DNA of 14,037 nt from Pseudomonadota bacterium (GCA_021777635.1 JAJYDI010000036.1:1-14037); one strand, 5' to 3'; positions 1 through 8,628 are shown, counted from the stretch's first letter. The notes: generated by a model not told the origin, from the sequence alone. A program made the numbers and translations.

Positions 1-641
<641 letters not shown>

Positions 642-645
<4 letters not shown>

Positions 646-1370
646 GCACGCCGGCTGCCATGGATCCGGCGCGCGCCGCGATGACTGGTGGCGCAACGGT
701 TCCGCGCGAGGTCTTGATCGCCGACGATCATCCGCTGTATCGCGACGCCTTGACCCGCGCCGTGCAGGGCGCATTGCCCGGCGCGCATGTACACGGCGCC
801 GCCAGCGTGCCGTCGCTGCTGGCGCTGATCGAGGCGCACCCGCAGGCCGAGCTGCTGCTGATGGACCTGCACATGCCCGGCGCGCGCGGCTTCTCGGCGC
901 TGGCGCACATCCGCGGCCAGCATCCCGGGCTGCCGATCATGGTCGTCTCGGCGCACGAGGAGGCGGCAGTGGTGCGCCGCGCGCTGGCGCACGGCGCTTC
1001 CGGCTACCTCGCCAAGTCCGCCGCGGTCGAGGACATCGGCGCAGCGGTGCGTGCGGTGCTCGAAGGCGAGCTTTGGGTGCCGACCGGCGTCGCTGCTGCG
1101 CGTGCCGAACTGAAACCCGACGAAGCCGCCGTGGCCGCGCGCCTGGCCGAACTGACGCCGCAGCAGTTTCGCGTGCTGGGTATGATCGCCGAGGGTCTGC
1201 TCAACAAGCAGATCGCCTATGAGCTCGGCGTCTCCGAGGCAACCATCAAGGCGCACATGACCGCGATCATGCGCAAGCTCGGCGTATCCAACCGCACCCA
1301 GGTGGCGCTGGCGGCCAGCCAGCTGGCGCTGGATCAGTCGCCGTTGCCGGCGATCCCCGAAGACGACTGA
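642..1370 (+). CDS. crbR: LuxR/NarL-family response regulator, CrbR/ErdR-like
   Basis: Predicted 242-residue DNA-binding response regulator. The receiver domain spans about residues 22-140, with acidic pair D28/D29 (ADDHP), phosphoacceptor D75 ([10 protein letters not shown]), S103 (VVSAHE) and K125 (GYLAKS). A LuxR-type helix-turn-helix lies at about 171-227 ([15 protein letters not shown], then [19 protein letters not shown]). The ATG at 642 was chosen because it overlaps the acs stop (ATGA), has GGGGAA 11 nt upstream, and leaves only a short tail before the receiver; the same frame stays open further upstream inside acs. Lying directly behind acs and beside a CrbS-type kinase, it is most likely CrbR (ErdR in Pseudomonas), which activates acs. 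That role is inferred from family and neighbourhood. Its last 37 bp are antisense to the 3' end of the kinase gene. Confidence 0.9.
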
Positions 1371-4300
1371 AGCGCCGCCGCGGTCTGCGCGTGGCGCCGT
1401 GCGCCGTCGCTGCGCGCCCATGCTGCAAGCAGCGCGCGCAGTGCCGCCGGGCGCACCGGCTTGAGCAGCACGGGTATGCCGAACAGGCGCGCACGCTGCT
1501 TGAGTTCGTCGCCGCCGTCGGCGGTTATCAGCGCTGCCGGCGGCAGATCCGCGAACCTGTCGCGCAGGCGCTCCAGCGCCTGCAGGCCATCGACGCCGGC
1601 GCCGAGGTGGAAGTCGATCAGCAGCAGACCGGGACGCGACTGCTCCAGCAGGCTCTCGGCGACATCGACGCTGGTCGCCGTACGGCAACGCACGCCCCAG
1701 CGCGCCAGCAGCGCGGCCATACCTTCCAGGATGGCGCTGTCGTTGTCGAGGCAGAGCACGTCGAGGTCGAGGACGCGCGCCGTGGTCGGCAGATCGGCGG
1801 CGACGTGCGTGGCGACGGCGCGCGCGCTGCTGCGCGGCACGCCGAGAAAAAATCCGCTGCCGCGGCCGGGAGTCGAGGCAAGATCGAGCCGGTGGCCGAG
1901 GATGGCGGCGATGCGCTCGCAGATCGACAAGCCCAGCCCCAGTCCGCGTTCACCCCAGGGCGAGGGCTGATCGAGGCGCTGGAACTCGGCGAAGATCAGC
2001 TGCTGCTGCTCGGGCGGAATGCCCGGGCCGGTGTCCCAGACCTCGATGCGCAACGCACCCTCGCGTCGGCGCACGCCCAGCAGCACCCCGCCGCGCGGCG
2101 TATAGCGCAAGGCGTTGGAAAGGAAGTTCTGCACGATGCGGCGCAGCAGTTGCGGATCGGTTTGCGCCACCAGCCGGGTGTCGCGCACGCGCAGCTCCAG
2201 GCCGCGCTGCGCGGCCAGCGTCGCGTACTGCGACTTCAGCGACGCGAACAGCGGTCCCAGCGCCACCGGGCCGATCTCCGGACGGTAGCGGCCGGCATCC
2301 AGGCGCGAGGCGTCGAGCAGGCCCTCGAGCAGATCCTCGGCGGCGCGAAAACTGGTTTCGATACGCTCGGTCAGATGCAGTGATTCCGCATCCAGCCCCG
2401 GCTGCTGGCGCAATGCGGCGCTGAACAGCCGGGCGGCGTTGAGCGGCTGCAGCAGATCATGGCCGGTGGCCGCGATGAAACGCGTCTTCGACTCGTTGGC
2501 CACCTCGGCTTCGCGCTTGGCGCGCTCCTGCGCGGTCAGCGCCTCGCTCAGCTGCTGTGTGCGCTCGGTGACGCGCTGTTCCAGCGTTTCATTGGCTTCG
2601 CGCAGCGCCTGCTCTGCCTGCTTGTAGGCAGTGACGTCGGCATATGTCGTGACATAGCCGCCCGCCGGCAGCGGGATGCCGCGCATCTCGATCACGCGGC
2701 CGTCCGTGCGCACGCGCTCGAACACATGCGGCGATCCGGCGCGCATGTGACGGATGCGCTTGGCAACGTGTTCGGACACCTCGCCGGGACCGCATTCGCC
2801 GTGCTCGGCGTTGTAACGGATCAGTTCCGCTACCGACTGGCCGACATACACCAGGCCCGGCGGGTAGTCGAACAACTCGATGTAGCGGCGGTTCCAAGCG
2901 GCCAGGCGCATCTCGGCATCGACCACGCTGACCGCTTGCGCGATGTGTTCCAGCGTGGTCGAGAGCAGGCTGCGGTTGAAACGCAGCTCCTGCGAGGCCT
3001 CGTCCAGCAAGGCCAGTACCTCGGCAACGTCGAGGCCGCTGCCCGACAGCGCCGACATCAGCAGGCGCCGCGCCGAAGCCGCGCCGACCGCTCCGGCCAG
3101 CACGCGCTCGGTATGCTGCAGCAGCGCGCGGTCGGCGACCGTGGCCGGCACCAGCGGCATGCCGCCGCCGGCGTAGTCCTCGAAGGCGCGCGCCGCGGCG
3201 CGATCGCCGAGGATGCGCTCCGCGATCGCGTAAAGATCGGCCACGGTGATGCGGCCACGCCAGTCGCGGGCCGCGGACTGCGGTGCACCGAGTGCGGGCA
3301 GATCGATGAAATCCTGTCCCTGCAGGCGGTCTTCCAGGCTGGGACGGTAGCGCAGCGAGACGAACACCAGCGCCGCCACATTCACGAGCAGCGACCATGC
3401 CGTGCCGTGGGTCACCGGGTTCCAGCCCGAGAGGTTGAACAGCGCCACCGGCCGCAACCAGCCGATGCCGAACGGGCCTGCCTGCACCCACGCCGCATCG
3501 AACCAGTGCGCCTGCGCCAGCGCCGGCACCAGCAATGTGTAGCACCAGACCACAAAGCCGCCGATCAGTCCGGCGTAGACACCGGCGCGACTGGCGCCGC
3601 GCCAGTACAGTGCGGCGACCAGCGCCGGCGCGAGCTGCACCACCGCGGTGAACGACAACAGGCCGAGCGCCGCGAGATCCTCGCGGTCGGACAGCCCGCG
3701 GTAATACACGTAGGCGGCGCCGGCCAGCAGCAGGATCGCCAGGCGCCGCACCGCAAGCACCACGCGCGAGAGATCGCCGCGCTGTTCCAGATGCAATGCG
3801 CGCACGCGCAGCAGCGCCGGCATCACCAGGTCGTTGCTGATCATCGTCGCCAGCGCCACGCAGGCGACGATGACCATGCCCGTTGCCGCCGAGAATCCTC
3901 CGATGTAGGCGAAAATGGCCAGCGCGCGGTTGTCCTGCTGCAGCGGCAGCAGCAGCGACCAGGCATCGGCCTGGCTGCGGTTGCCGGCCAGCAGCACGTT
4001 GCCGGCGGCGGCGATCAGCGGCACCGCCAGCACCACCAGCAGCAGATACGCGGGGAAGATCAGGCGCGCCGTGCGCAGATCGTCGGGATGCTCGGACTCG
4101 ACGATGGTCACCTGGAACTGCCGCGGCAGGGTGACGCCAGCGAAGAACGCCAGCAGGCATTGCGCGAGGAAGCCCGGTGGCAATCCGTCACGCGGCACGG
4201 CGGCGGTGATCTGCGCGTAGCTCGCGAACAGCCCGGGTCCGTGGCGCCACGCGAACAGCGCCACCGTCAGAAAAGCCAGCAGCTTGACCACCGATTCGAC

Positions 4301-4879
4301 CGCGATCGCCAGCATCATGCCGTGGTGATGTTCGGTGGCGTCGATTGCGCGGGTACCGAAGAGAATCGCGAACACCGCCAGCAGCAGCGCGACCCACAGC
4401 GCGCTGTCGGTGATCAGCGCGCCGGACGAGTGACTGCCGGCAAGCACCACGACCGACTGCGAAACCGCCTTGAACTGCAGCGCGATGTAGGGCACCGCGG
4501 CGATCACCGCGATCACAGTGATCAGCGCGGCCAGCCCCGGCGAGCGGCCGAAGCGCGCGGCGATCAGATCGGCGATCGAGGTCAGATTGCGGCGCTTGGC
4601 GATTCGCTGCAGGCGGCCCAGCAGGCCGTGCCCGAACGCAAACAGCAGGATCGGCCCGAGATAGATCGGCAGGAACGTCAGGCCGCTGCGCGCGGCTGTG
4701 CCGACGGCGCCGTAGAAGGTCCAGGCCGAGCAGTACACCGCCAGCGACAGGCTGTAGATCAGCGGCCGCAGCGCGGCGCGCGCCGGATAGACCGGGCGCC
4801 GATCCCCCCACCAGGCCAGCGCGAACAGCAGACCGACATAGGTCAGCGATACCAGCAGCAGTACGCCGCCCGCGATCAT
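1334..4879 (-). CDS. crbS: Hybrid sensor histidine kinase with SSS-transporter domain, CrbS/MxtR-like
   Basis: Predicted 1181-residue inner-membrane sensor kinase. Order of domains: a sodium:solute-symporter (SLC5) domain with many hydrophobic helices over about residues 1-490; a STAC domain at about 542-608 (starting ITVADLYAIAERILG); a PAS domain at about 636-753; a coiled coil (TLEQRVTERTQQLSEAL); a HisKA domain with His807 in ATGHDLLQPLN; HATPase with N box QNFLSNALRYT and G boxes DTGPGIPP and GLGLGLSICERIA; and a C-terminal receiver with D1089 (LLIDFHLGAG) and K1140 (LLKPV). All key phosphotransfer residues are present. The start at 4879 rather than 4927 is set by AGGAGG just upstream and by homology beginning near MIAGGVLLLVSLTYVG. 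CrbS proteins signal to CrbR to switch on acs. Whether the transporter domain moves solute or only senses it cannot be told from sequence. It is convergent with crbR and divergent from the porin gene. Confidence 0.92.
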   Translation of the reverse strand: MIAGGVLLLVSLTYVGLLFALAWWGDRRPVYPARAALRPLIYSLSLAVYCSAWTFYGAVGTAARSGLTFLPIYLGPILLFAFGHGLLGRLQRIAKRRNLTSIADLIAARFGRSPGLAALITVIAVIAAVPYIALQFKAVSQSVVVLAGSHSSGALITDSALWVALLLAVFAILFGTRAIDATEHHHGMMLAIAVESVVKLLAFLTVALFAWRHGPGLFASYAQITAAVPRDGLPPGFLAQCLLAFFAGVTLPRQFQVTIVESEHPDDLRTARLIFPAYLLLVVLAVPLIAAAGNVLLAGNRSQADAWSLLLPLQQDNRALAIFAYIGGFSAATGMVIVACVALATMISNDLVMPALLRVRALHLEQRGDLSRVVLAVRRLAILLLAGAAYVYYRGLSDREDLAALGLLSFTAVVQLAPALVAALYWRGASRAGVYAGLIGGFVVWCYTLLVPALAQAHWFDAAWVQAGPFGIGWLRPVALFNLSGWNPVTHGTAWSLLVNVAALVFVSLRYRPSLEDRLQGQDFIDLPALGAPQSAARDWRGRITVADLYAIAERILGDRAAARAFEDYAGGGMPLVPATVADRALLQHTERVLAGAVGAASARRLLMSALSGSGLDVAEVLALLDEASQELRFNRSLLSTTLEHIAQAVSVVDAEMRLAAWNRRYIELFDYPPGLVYVGQSVAELIRYNAEHGECGPGEVSEHVAKRIRHMRAGSPHVFERVRTDGRVIEMRGIPLPAGGYVTTYADVTAYKQAEQALREANETLEQRVTERTQQLSEALTAQERAKREAEVANESKTRFIAATGHDLLQPLNAARLFSAALRQQPGLDAESLHLTERIETSFRAAEDLLEGLLDASRLDAGRYRPEIGPVALGPLFASLKSQYATLAAQRGLELRVRDTRLVAQTDPQLLRRIVQNFLSNALRYTPRGGVLLGVRRREGALRIEVWDTGPGIPPEQQQLIFAEFQRLDQPSPWGERGLGLGLSICERIAAILGHRLDLASTPGRGSGFFLGVPRSSARAVATHVAADLPTTARVLDLDVLCLDNDSAILEGMAALLARWGVRCRTATSVDVAESLLEQSRPGLLLIDFHLGAGVDGLQALERLRDRFADLPPAALITADGGDELKQRARLFGIPVLLKPVRPAALRALLAAWARSDGARRHAQTAAALQSSSGIAGNGD

Positions 4880-4883
4880 GCCC

Positions 4884-4889
4884 CCTCCT
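4884..4889 (-). promoter_or_regulatory. Shine-Dalgarno AGGAGG of the sensor kinase gene
   Basis: On the - strand AGGAGG, extended as AGGAGGGGG, stands 4 nt before the ATG at 4879. No comparable site precedes the upstream in-frame ATG at 4927. This decides the start and makes the protein 16 residues shorter than the longest open frame. Confidence 0.75.
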
Positions 4890-4936
4890 GCGCTGCCGCT
4901 GTTTGCATGCGCCCCCGCCAGACGCATCCGGCGGTC

Positions 4937-4942
4937 AGTGTA
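4937..4942 (-). promoter_or_regulatory. Candidate -10 box (TACACT) for the sensor kinase gene
   Basis: The - strand reads CTACACTGAC (4943-4934), with TACACT about 58 nt before the kinase start. The identical 10-mer occurs upstream of fabI at 11565-11556, also in the right place and orientation. TACACT matches 4 of 6 bases of the sigma-70 -10 consensus. No convincing -35 hexamer was found. Assignment is inference. Confidence 0.4.
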
Positions 4943-4986
4943 GTCGCTTCGCCGCGATGGCGGTCGGCGATGACGCCCGTGCTTCG

Positions 4987-5027
4987 ACTTAAGTGGAATA
5001 GCTATCGCGATGTCCGCAACCGATAAT
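4987..5027 (+). promoter_or_regulatory. Candidate porin promoter with two palindromes
   Basis: In the 213-bp gap between the divergent kinase and porin genes, GATAAT (5022-5027) is a 5-of-6 match to a -10 box, 65 nt before the porin ATG. Upstream lie two perfect 8-bp palindromes, ACTTAAGT (4987-4994) and ATCGCGAT (5004-5011), with centres 17 bp apart. This short stretch is distinctly AT-richer than the surrounding DNA. An activator such as the neighbouring response regulator could bind here, but that is speculation. No good -35 hexamer is visible, which would fit an activated promoter. Confidence 0.35.
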
Positions 5028-5092
5028 TTTCCGGCGCTTAGCCGCGTGGCTCATCGCGGCAAGCATTACTGCGACCATCCGAGGGGATCCCG

Positions 5093-6502
5093 ATGCAGCG
5101 TAATCGTCTATTTCTGGCCTTGACCGTTTGCCTTGGAATTGCCGCGGCCGGCCCAGTGCTCGCAGCTCCCGCCCACAAGCGCAGCGCAGATCAGGCGTTG
5201 CGTGCCCTGATCGACAAGCAGCAGAAGCAGCTTGATCAGCAGCAGCAGGATCTGCAGATGCTGCGCAATCAGCTCAAGCAGCTCGAGTCCGAGCAGGCAC
5301 GGCAGCAGGCCCAGGCCAGCGCTCCGCCCCAGCCCGTGCCCCAGCCCGCGCCGCAACCGGCTGCCGCACCCACTTTCGTCAGCGCCCCGGGCGTCACCGT
5401 CGCTCTGCACGGTTGGCTCGACGCAACGTTTTTCAGCCAGAACCGCTCCTTCGTCTACGGCAATGGCCAGAATGCCGAATATCCGCTCAAGGGCAGCACC
5501 GGCTCGCTCAGTGGCGGCGACGTGCGCAATACCCGTTTCTGGCTGGACTTCTCGGGCGCCAAGCTCAGCGACGGCTGGAGCGCCGGCGGCCATCTGGAGA
5601 TGGATTTCTTCGGCGGCAACAACGGTGCCAGCGCGTACAGCCAGTCCCAGGAAATTCCACGCCTGCGCCAGGCCTACCTGGTCCTGTCCAACCCGGACTC
5701 CGGCAGCACCGTGCAGATCGGCCAGCAGTGGGATCTCATGCTCGGCAACGTTCCGATCTCGCTGACCCACGTGGCTTTTCCGCTCGGCCTCGGTGCCGGC
5801 TGGCTGGGCTGGCGCTATCCGGGCATCGTGTGGATGCAGGATCTCAACCGCGGCAGCGCCGGTCCGCACTGGCGCCTCGATCTCGGCGCCTTCGAGGGCC
5901 ACTGGAACGGCCCCGGTGACAACGTCAACTATCTGACCGCCGGCAATGCCGGCTTGCGTCCGCAACTCGAGGCGCGCCTGCACGTCGACGACGGCAATTG
6001 GTCCGCCTACGGCGTCGTCCACTACGCCAAGGTCAGCCTGAGCGGCGTCGGCAACGCCGCGCCCACGCCGATCCAGTCGAGCATCACCAGCGAGGGCGCC
6101 GAATTCGGCGCCAGCTGGAAACCGGGCTCATGGCTATTCCAGGGCAACGTCTACACCGGCAAGGGCCTGGCTTCGGTATTCGGTACCGAGGCCCAGTTCG
6201 GCAACATCCAGGAGACCGGCGGCTGGGGTCAGGCCAGCTACTTCTTCACTCCGAACTGGAGCGTCAACGCGTTCTATGCCATCGGCAAGAACAACACCAA
6301 CGACGTGATCACCTGGTTGGGCCACGGCTCCCTGGGCTATCTGAAGAACCGTCAAACCGCGCTCAGCGTGCTCTACAACAACGGCCCCTACGGCATGGGA
6401 CTCGAGTGGATGCACGATGTCCTCGATTACACCAACACCGGCGTTGATCGAAATTCGATCAGCGGCAATCAGCTGAGCCTCAGCGCGATCTATCGCTTCT
6501 GA
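5093..6502 (+). CDS. DcaP-like outer-membrane porin with N-terminal coiled coil
   Basis: Predicted 469-residue outer-membrane beta-barrel. A signal peptide covers about residues 1-24 (hydrophobic core LFLALTVCLGIAAAG, cleavage near PVLA-APA). A Gln-rich heptad region at about 31-75 is a likely coiled coil, followed by a Pro/Gln/Ala linker (about 76-93) and a barrel domain starting VTVALHGWLDATFF. The chain ends in YRF, the aromatic C-terminus typical of BAM-assembled porins. This arrangement is that of the DcaP family, whose characterised members are trimeric channels for negatively charged small molecules. GAGGGG lies 6 nt before the ATG. Downstream genes encode a DUF3311 protein and an SSS symporter on the same strand, so the porin probably supplies their substrate across the outer membrane. 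The carboxylate substrate is inferred from context. A different carbohydrate or phosphate porin family is the alternative. Confidence 0.85.
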   Translation: MQRNRLFLALTVCLGIAAAGPVLAAPAHKRSADQALRALIDKQQKQLDQQQQDLQMLRNQLKQLESEQARQQAQASAPPQPVPQPAPQPAAAPTFVSAPGVTVALHGWLDATFFSQNRSFVYGNGQNAEYPLKGSTGSLSGGDVRNTRFWLDFSGAKLSDGWSAGGHLEMDFFGGNNGASAYSQSQEIPRLRQAYLVLSNPDSGSTVQIGQQWDLMLGNVPISLTHVAFPLGLGAGWLGWRYPGIVWMQDLNRGSAGPHWRLDLGAFEGHWNGPGDNVNYLTAGNAGLRPQLEARLHVDDGNWSAYGVVHYAKVSLSGVGNAAPTPIQSSITSEGAEFGASWKPGSWLFQGNVYTGKGLASVFGTEAQFGNIQETGGWGQASYFFTPNWSVNAFYAIGKNNTNDVITWLGHGSLGYLKNRQTALSVLYNNGPYGMGLEWMHDVLDYTNTGVDRNSISGNQLSLSAIYRF

Positions 6503-6510
6503 CACCGCCG

Positions 6511-6539
6511 CGTGCCGGCCGCCGCGCGCGGTCGGCACG
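6511..6539 (+). other. Intercistronic stem-loop after the porin gene
   Basis: Starting 9 nt after the porin stop, CGTGCCGGCC (6511-6520) pairs with GGTCGGCACG (6530-6539) as a 10-bp stem around a GC-rich 9-nt loop. One pair is G-U and works only in + strand RNA. There is no T-run after it, only CGTTTGCG. It may protect the porin mRNA 3' end or partly terminate, giving more porin than transporter. This is inference. Confidence 0.5.
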
Positions 6540-6571
6540 TCGTTTGCGAACTTTCAAGAGGGATCCTCGCC

Positions 6572-6790
6572 ATGACGAGCCGTCAATCGTCTTCCGGCAT
6601 CCACCCGCGCCTGTGGTGGCGGCTGCTGCTGCTGGTGCCGATCATCGCCACCCTTTGGGTGCCTTGGTACAACCACCTCAATCCGACTTTCATTGGCATC
6701 CCGTTTCTTTATTGGTACCTGCTGATGTGGGTGCCGTTGAGCGCCGTGTGCTCGGCGGTCGTGTATTTCAAGACCCGCGACCTGGTCTGA
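6572..6790 (+). CDS. DUF3311 small membrane protein
   Basis: A 72-residue protein with two predicted membrane helices (about residues 15-33 and 43-65) joined by a conserved-looking segment, WYNHLNPTFIGIPFLYWYL. This pattern fits DUF3311, short proteins typically encoded just before SSS-family symporters. Their role is not well established; a small subunit or assembly factor of the symporter is the usual guess. The ATG at 6572 is preceded by GAGGG. The in-frame ATG at 6512 is rejected because it lies within the intercistronic hairpin. It starts 69 nt after the porin stop and ends 13 nt before the symporter gene, so all three are likely one operon. The partner differs from the DUF485 protein (YjcH) that accompanies ActP in E. 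coli, which points to the MctP branch. Confidence 0.85.
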   Translation: MTSRQSSSGIHPRLWWRLLLLVPIIATLWVPWYNHLNPTFIGIPFLYWYLLMWVPLSAVCSAVVYFKTRDLV

Positions 6791-6803
6791 GGGGGGATCC
6801 GTC

Positions 6804-8402
6804 ATGCAGTGGAGCACGTTGATCGTCTTTTTGCTGTTGTTCGCCCTGGTCACCGTGATCGGTTTTGTCGCCGCCCACTGGCGCAAGGCCGATCTCAATG
6901 TGCTGCACGAATGGGGCCTGGGCGGCCGCCGTTTCGGCACTTGGGTCACGTGGTTCCTGCTGGGCGGCGATGTCTACACCGCGTACACCTTCATCGCCGT
7001 GCCAGCGCTGGTGTTCGGTGCCGGCGCACTCGGCTTCTTTGCCGTGCCCTACACGATCATTGCCTACCCGATCGTGTTCGCGGTATTGCCGCGGTTGTGG
7101 TACGTGGCGCACAAGCACAACTACGTCACCGGCGCCGACTTCGTGCGCGGTCGCTACGACAGCCCGCTGCTCGGGCTTCTGGTTGCGATCACCGGCATCC
7201 TTGCGACCATGCCCTACATTGCACTGCAACTGGTGGGCATGGAGGTGGTGATCTCGGCGCTCGGGTTCCCGATGAGCGGCTGGGCCGCCGACTTGCCGCT
7301 GTTGACAGCCTTTGTGGTACTGGCGGCCTTCACGTATACCAGCGGCCTGCGTGCACCGGCGTTGATCGCGATCATCAAGGACAGTCTGGTCTACATCACG
7401 GTGATCGCCACGGTGGTGATCATTCCGATGCAGCTCGGCGGATTCGGCAAGATCTTCGCCGCCGTGCCGCCAGCCAAGGTGCTGCTGGCCGTGCCGTCCG
7501 GGCAGAGTCTCGGCATGTACAGCGCATTCGCCACCCTGGCCCTGGGTTCGGCCCTGGCACTGTTCATCTACCCGCACGTGCTGACCGGTGTGCTGTCGGC
7601 AAAGAACGCGCGCACGCTGACCCGCAACATGGCGTTTCTGCCGGCCTATACCCTGGTGCTGGGACTGCTGGCGCTGCTCGGTTTCATGGCGCTTGCGGCG
7701 GGCGTGGACAAGGTTCCGCAATATGCGCCGTTCTTCAAGCAGTACGCCAACAGCTTCGCCGTGCCGGCCCTGCTGATGCACAGCTTCCCGGGCTGGTTCG
7801 TCGGCGTCGGCTTCGCCGCGATCGTGATCGGCGCGCTGGTGCCGGCGGCGATCATGTCGATCGCAGCCTCCAACCTGTGGACGCGCAGCATCTACCGCGC
7901 CTACATCAACCCGCGCTGCACCGAGGCCCAGGAGGCAAGCCAGGCCAAGCTGGCCTCGCTGGTCGTCAAGTTCGGCGCGCTGGTGTTCGTGCTGGCGCTA
8001 CCCGCGACATACGCGATCCAGTTCCAACTGCTCGGCGGCATCTGGATCATCCAGATCTTGCCGGCGCTGGTATTCGGCCTGTACACACGCTGGTTCCATC
8101 GCTACGCGCTGGCGCTAGGCTGGCTGGCCGGCATGACTGCAGGTACGGCGATCGCGGCGCACCTCAAGTTCGCCGGCTCCATCTATCCATTGCATGTGTT
8201 CGGCTATGCCATTCCAGGCTATGCCGCGCTGTATTCGCTGATCCTCAATATCGCGGTTGCAGCGGCGCTGACCGTCTTGCTGCGGCTGCTGGGCGTGGCC
8301 GGCGGCCAGGATCAGACCACGCCTGGTGATTACCGTGCTGCCGTGCCGGATAGGGATAGCGGGGCCGGCGACGGTCAGATGGCTGCCCCGCCGACGTTGT
8401 AG
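6804..8402 (+). CDS. mctP: SSS-family sodium:solute symporter, MctP-like monocarboxylate permease
   Basis: A 532-residue inner-membrane protein, largely hydrophobic, with about 13 likely helices and a hydrophilic C-terminal tail of about 35 residues. Seen in the sequence: FGTWVTWFLLGGDVYTAYTF near the N-terminus, MPYIALQLVGMEVV in an early helix, and AASNLWTRSIYRAYINP (about 352-368), the usual region of the sodium-site helix in this family. GGGGGG precedes the ATG by 7 nt and the gene follows the DUF3311 gene by 13 bp. MctP of Rhizobium takes up lactate, pyruvate and related monocarboxylates. With acs and a CrbS/R pair next door, acetate or pyruvate is the likely substrate here. Family assignment is firm and the exact substrate is inferred; an ActP-type acetate permease or a pantothenate/proline symporter is less likely. 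Confidence 0.88.
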   Translation: MQWSTLIVFLLLFALVTVIGFVAAHWRKADLNVLHEWGLGGRRFGTWVTWFLLGGDVYTAYTFIAVPALVFGAGALGFFAVPYTIIAYPIVFAVLPRLWYVAHKHNYVTGADFVRGRYDSPLLGLLVAITGILATMPYIALQLVGMEVVISALGFPMSGWAADLPLLTAFVVLAAFTYTSGLRAPALIAIIKDSLVYITVIATVVIIPMQLGGFGKIFAAVPPAKVLLAVPSGQSLGMYSAFATLALGSALALFIYPHVLTGVLSAKNARTLTRNMAFLPAYTLVLGLLALLGFMALAAGVDKVPQYAPFFKQYANSFAVPALLMHSFPGWFVGVGFAAIVIGALVPAAIMSIAASNLWTRSIYRAYINPRCTEAQEASQAKLASLVVKFGALVFVLALPATYAIQFQLLGGIWIIQILPALVFGLYTRWFHRYALALGWLAGMTAGTAIAAHLKFAGSIYPLHVFGYAIPGYAALYSLILNIAVAAALTVLLRLLGVAGGQDQTTPGDYRAAVPDRDSGAGDGQMAAPPTL

Positions 8403-8434
8403 CCTGCGACGGTCCACGCCCAGCCGACTGTCCG

Positions 8435-8461
8435 CCCCGTCAGCCATAAGCGTTGGCGGGG
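8435..8461 (+). terminator. Hairpin downstream of the mctP-like gene, terminator-like without T-run
   Basis: CCCCGTCAGC (8435-8444) pairs with GTTGGCGGGG (8452-8461) as a 10-bp stem around a 7-nt loop, 32 nt after the symporter stop. Two pairs are G-U and would be mismatches in the other strand's RNA, so it belongs to the + transcript. No run of T follows, so termination may be weak or Rho-assisted, or the stem may act as a 3' end protector. Confidence 0.45.
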
Positions 8462-8573
8462 ACTCGGTCTGGCGATCACCTTTCAAGCCATGCGCTATGG
8501 GTTCTCGCAAGGCAGGGGCGGGGGCGCGAAACTCTCAACATCATCAGCATCGCAGGATGGCTGTGCGAACCGC

Positions 8574-8579
8574 TAAACT
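8574..8579 (+). promoter_or_regulatory. Candidate -10 box (TAAACT) upstream of ppiD
   Basis: The context CTAAACTAATGGCG resembles the CTACACTGAC boxes before crbS and fabI in this window. Transcription would begin near 8586, giving either a leader of about 170 nt for ppiD or a short RNA ending at the hairpin at 8629-8656. No clear -35 box is seen. Confidence 0.3.
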
Positions 8580-8628
8580 AATGGCGGCGGGTGTCCGGGA
8601 TCGGCCGGCATCCGCGCAGTGCAGCGTG

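Noticed and set aside
1334..4879. A proline or other solute permease (PutP type)
   Set aside because: The SSS domain is only the N-terminal part; STAC, PAS, kinase and receiver domains follow in one uninterrupted frame.
2459..5026. An 855-codon + strand open frame antisense to the sensor kinase gene
   Set aside because: Its translation is dominated by Arg, Gln, His and Ala without any domain, as expected from the complement of a GC-rich gene; the - strand frame has clear kinase domains throughout.
6768..7781. A 337-codon - strand frame within the symporter gene
   Set aside because: It is rich in His, Gln and Arg with no recognisable fold, so a shadow of the symporter codons.
6809..8329. A 506-codon + strand frame overlapping the symporter gene
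   Set aside because: It is Arg/Gly/His-rich and lacks hydrophobic helices; the 6804 frame encodes a full symporter.
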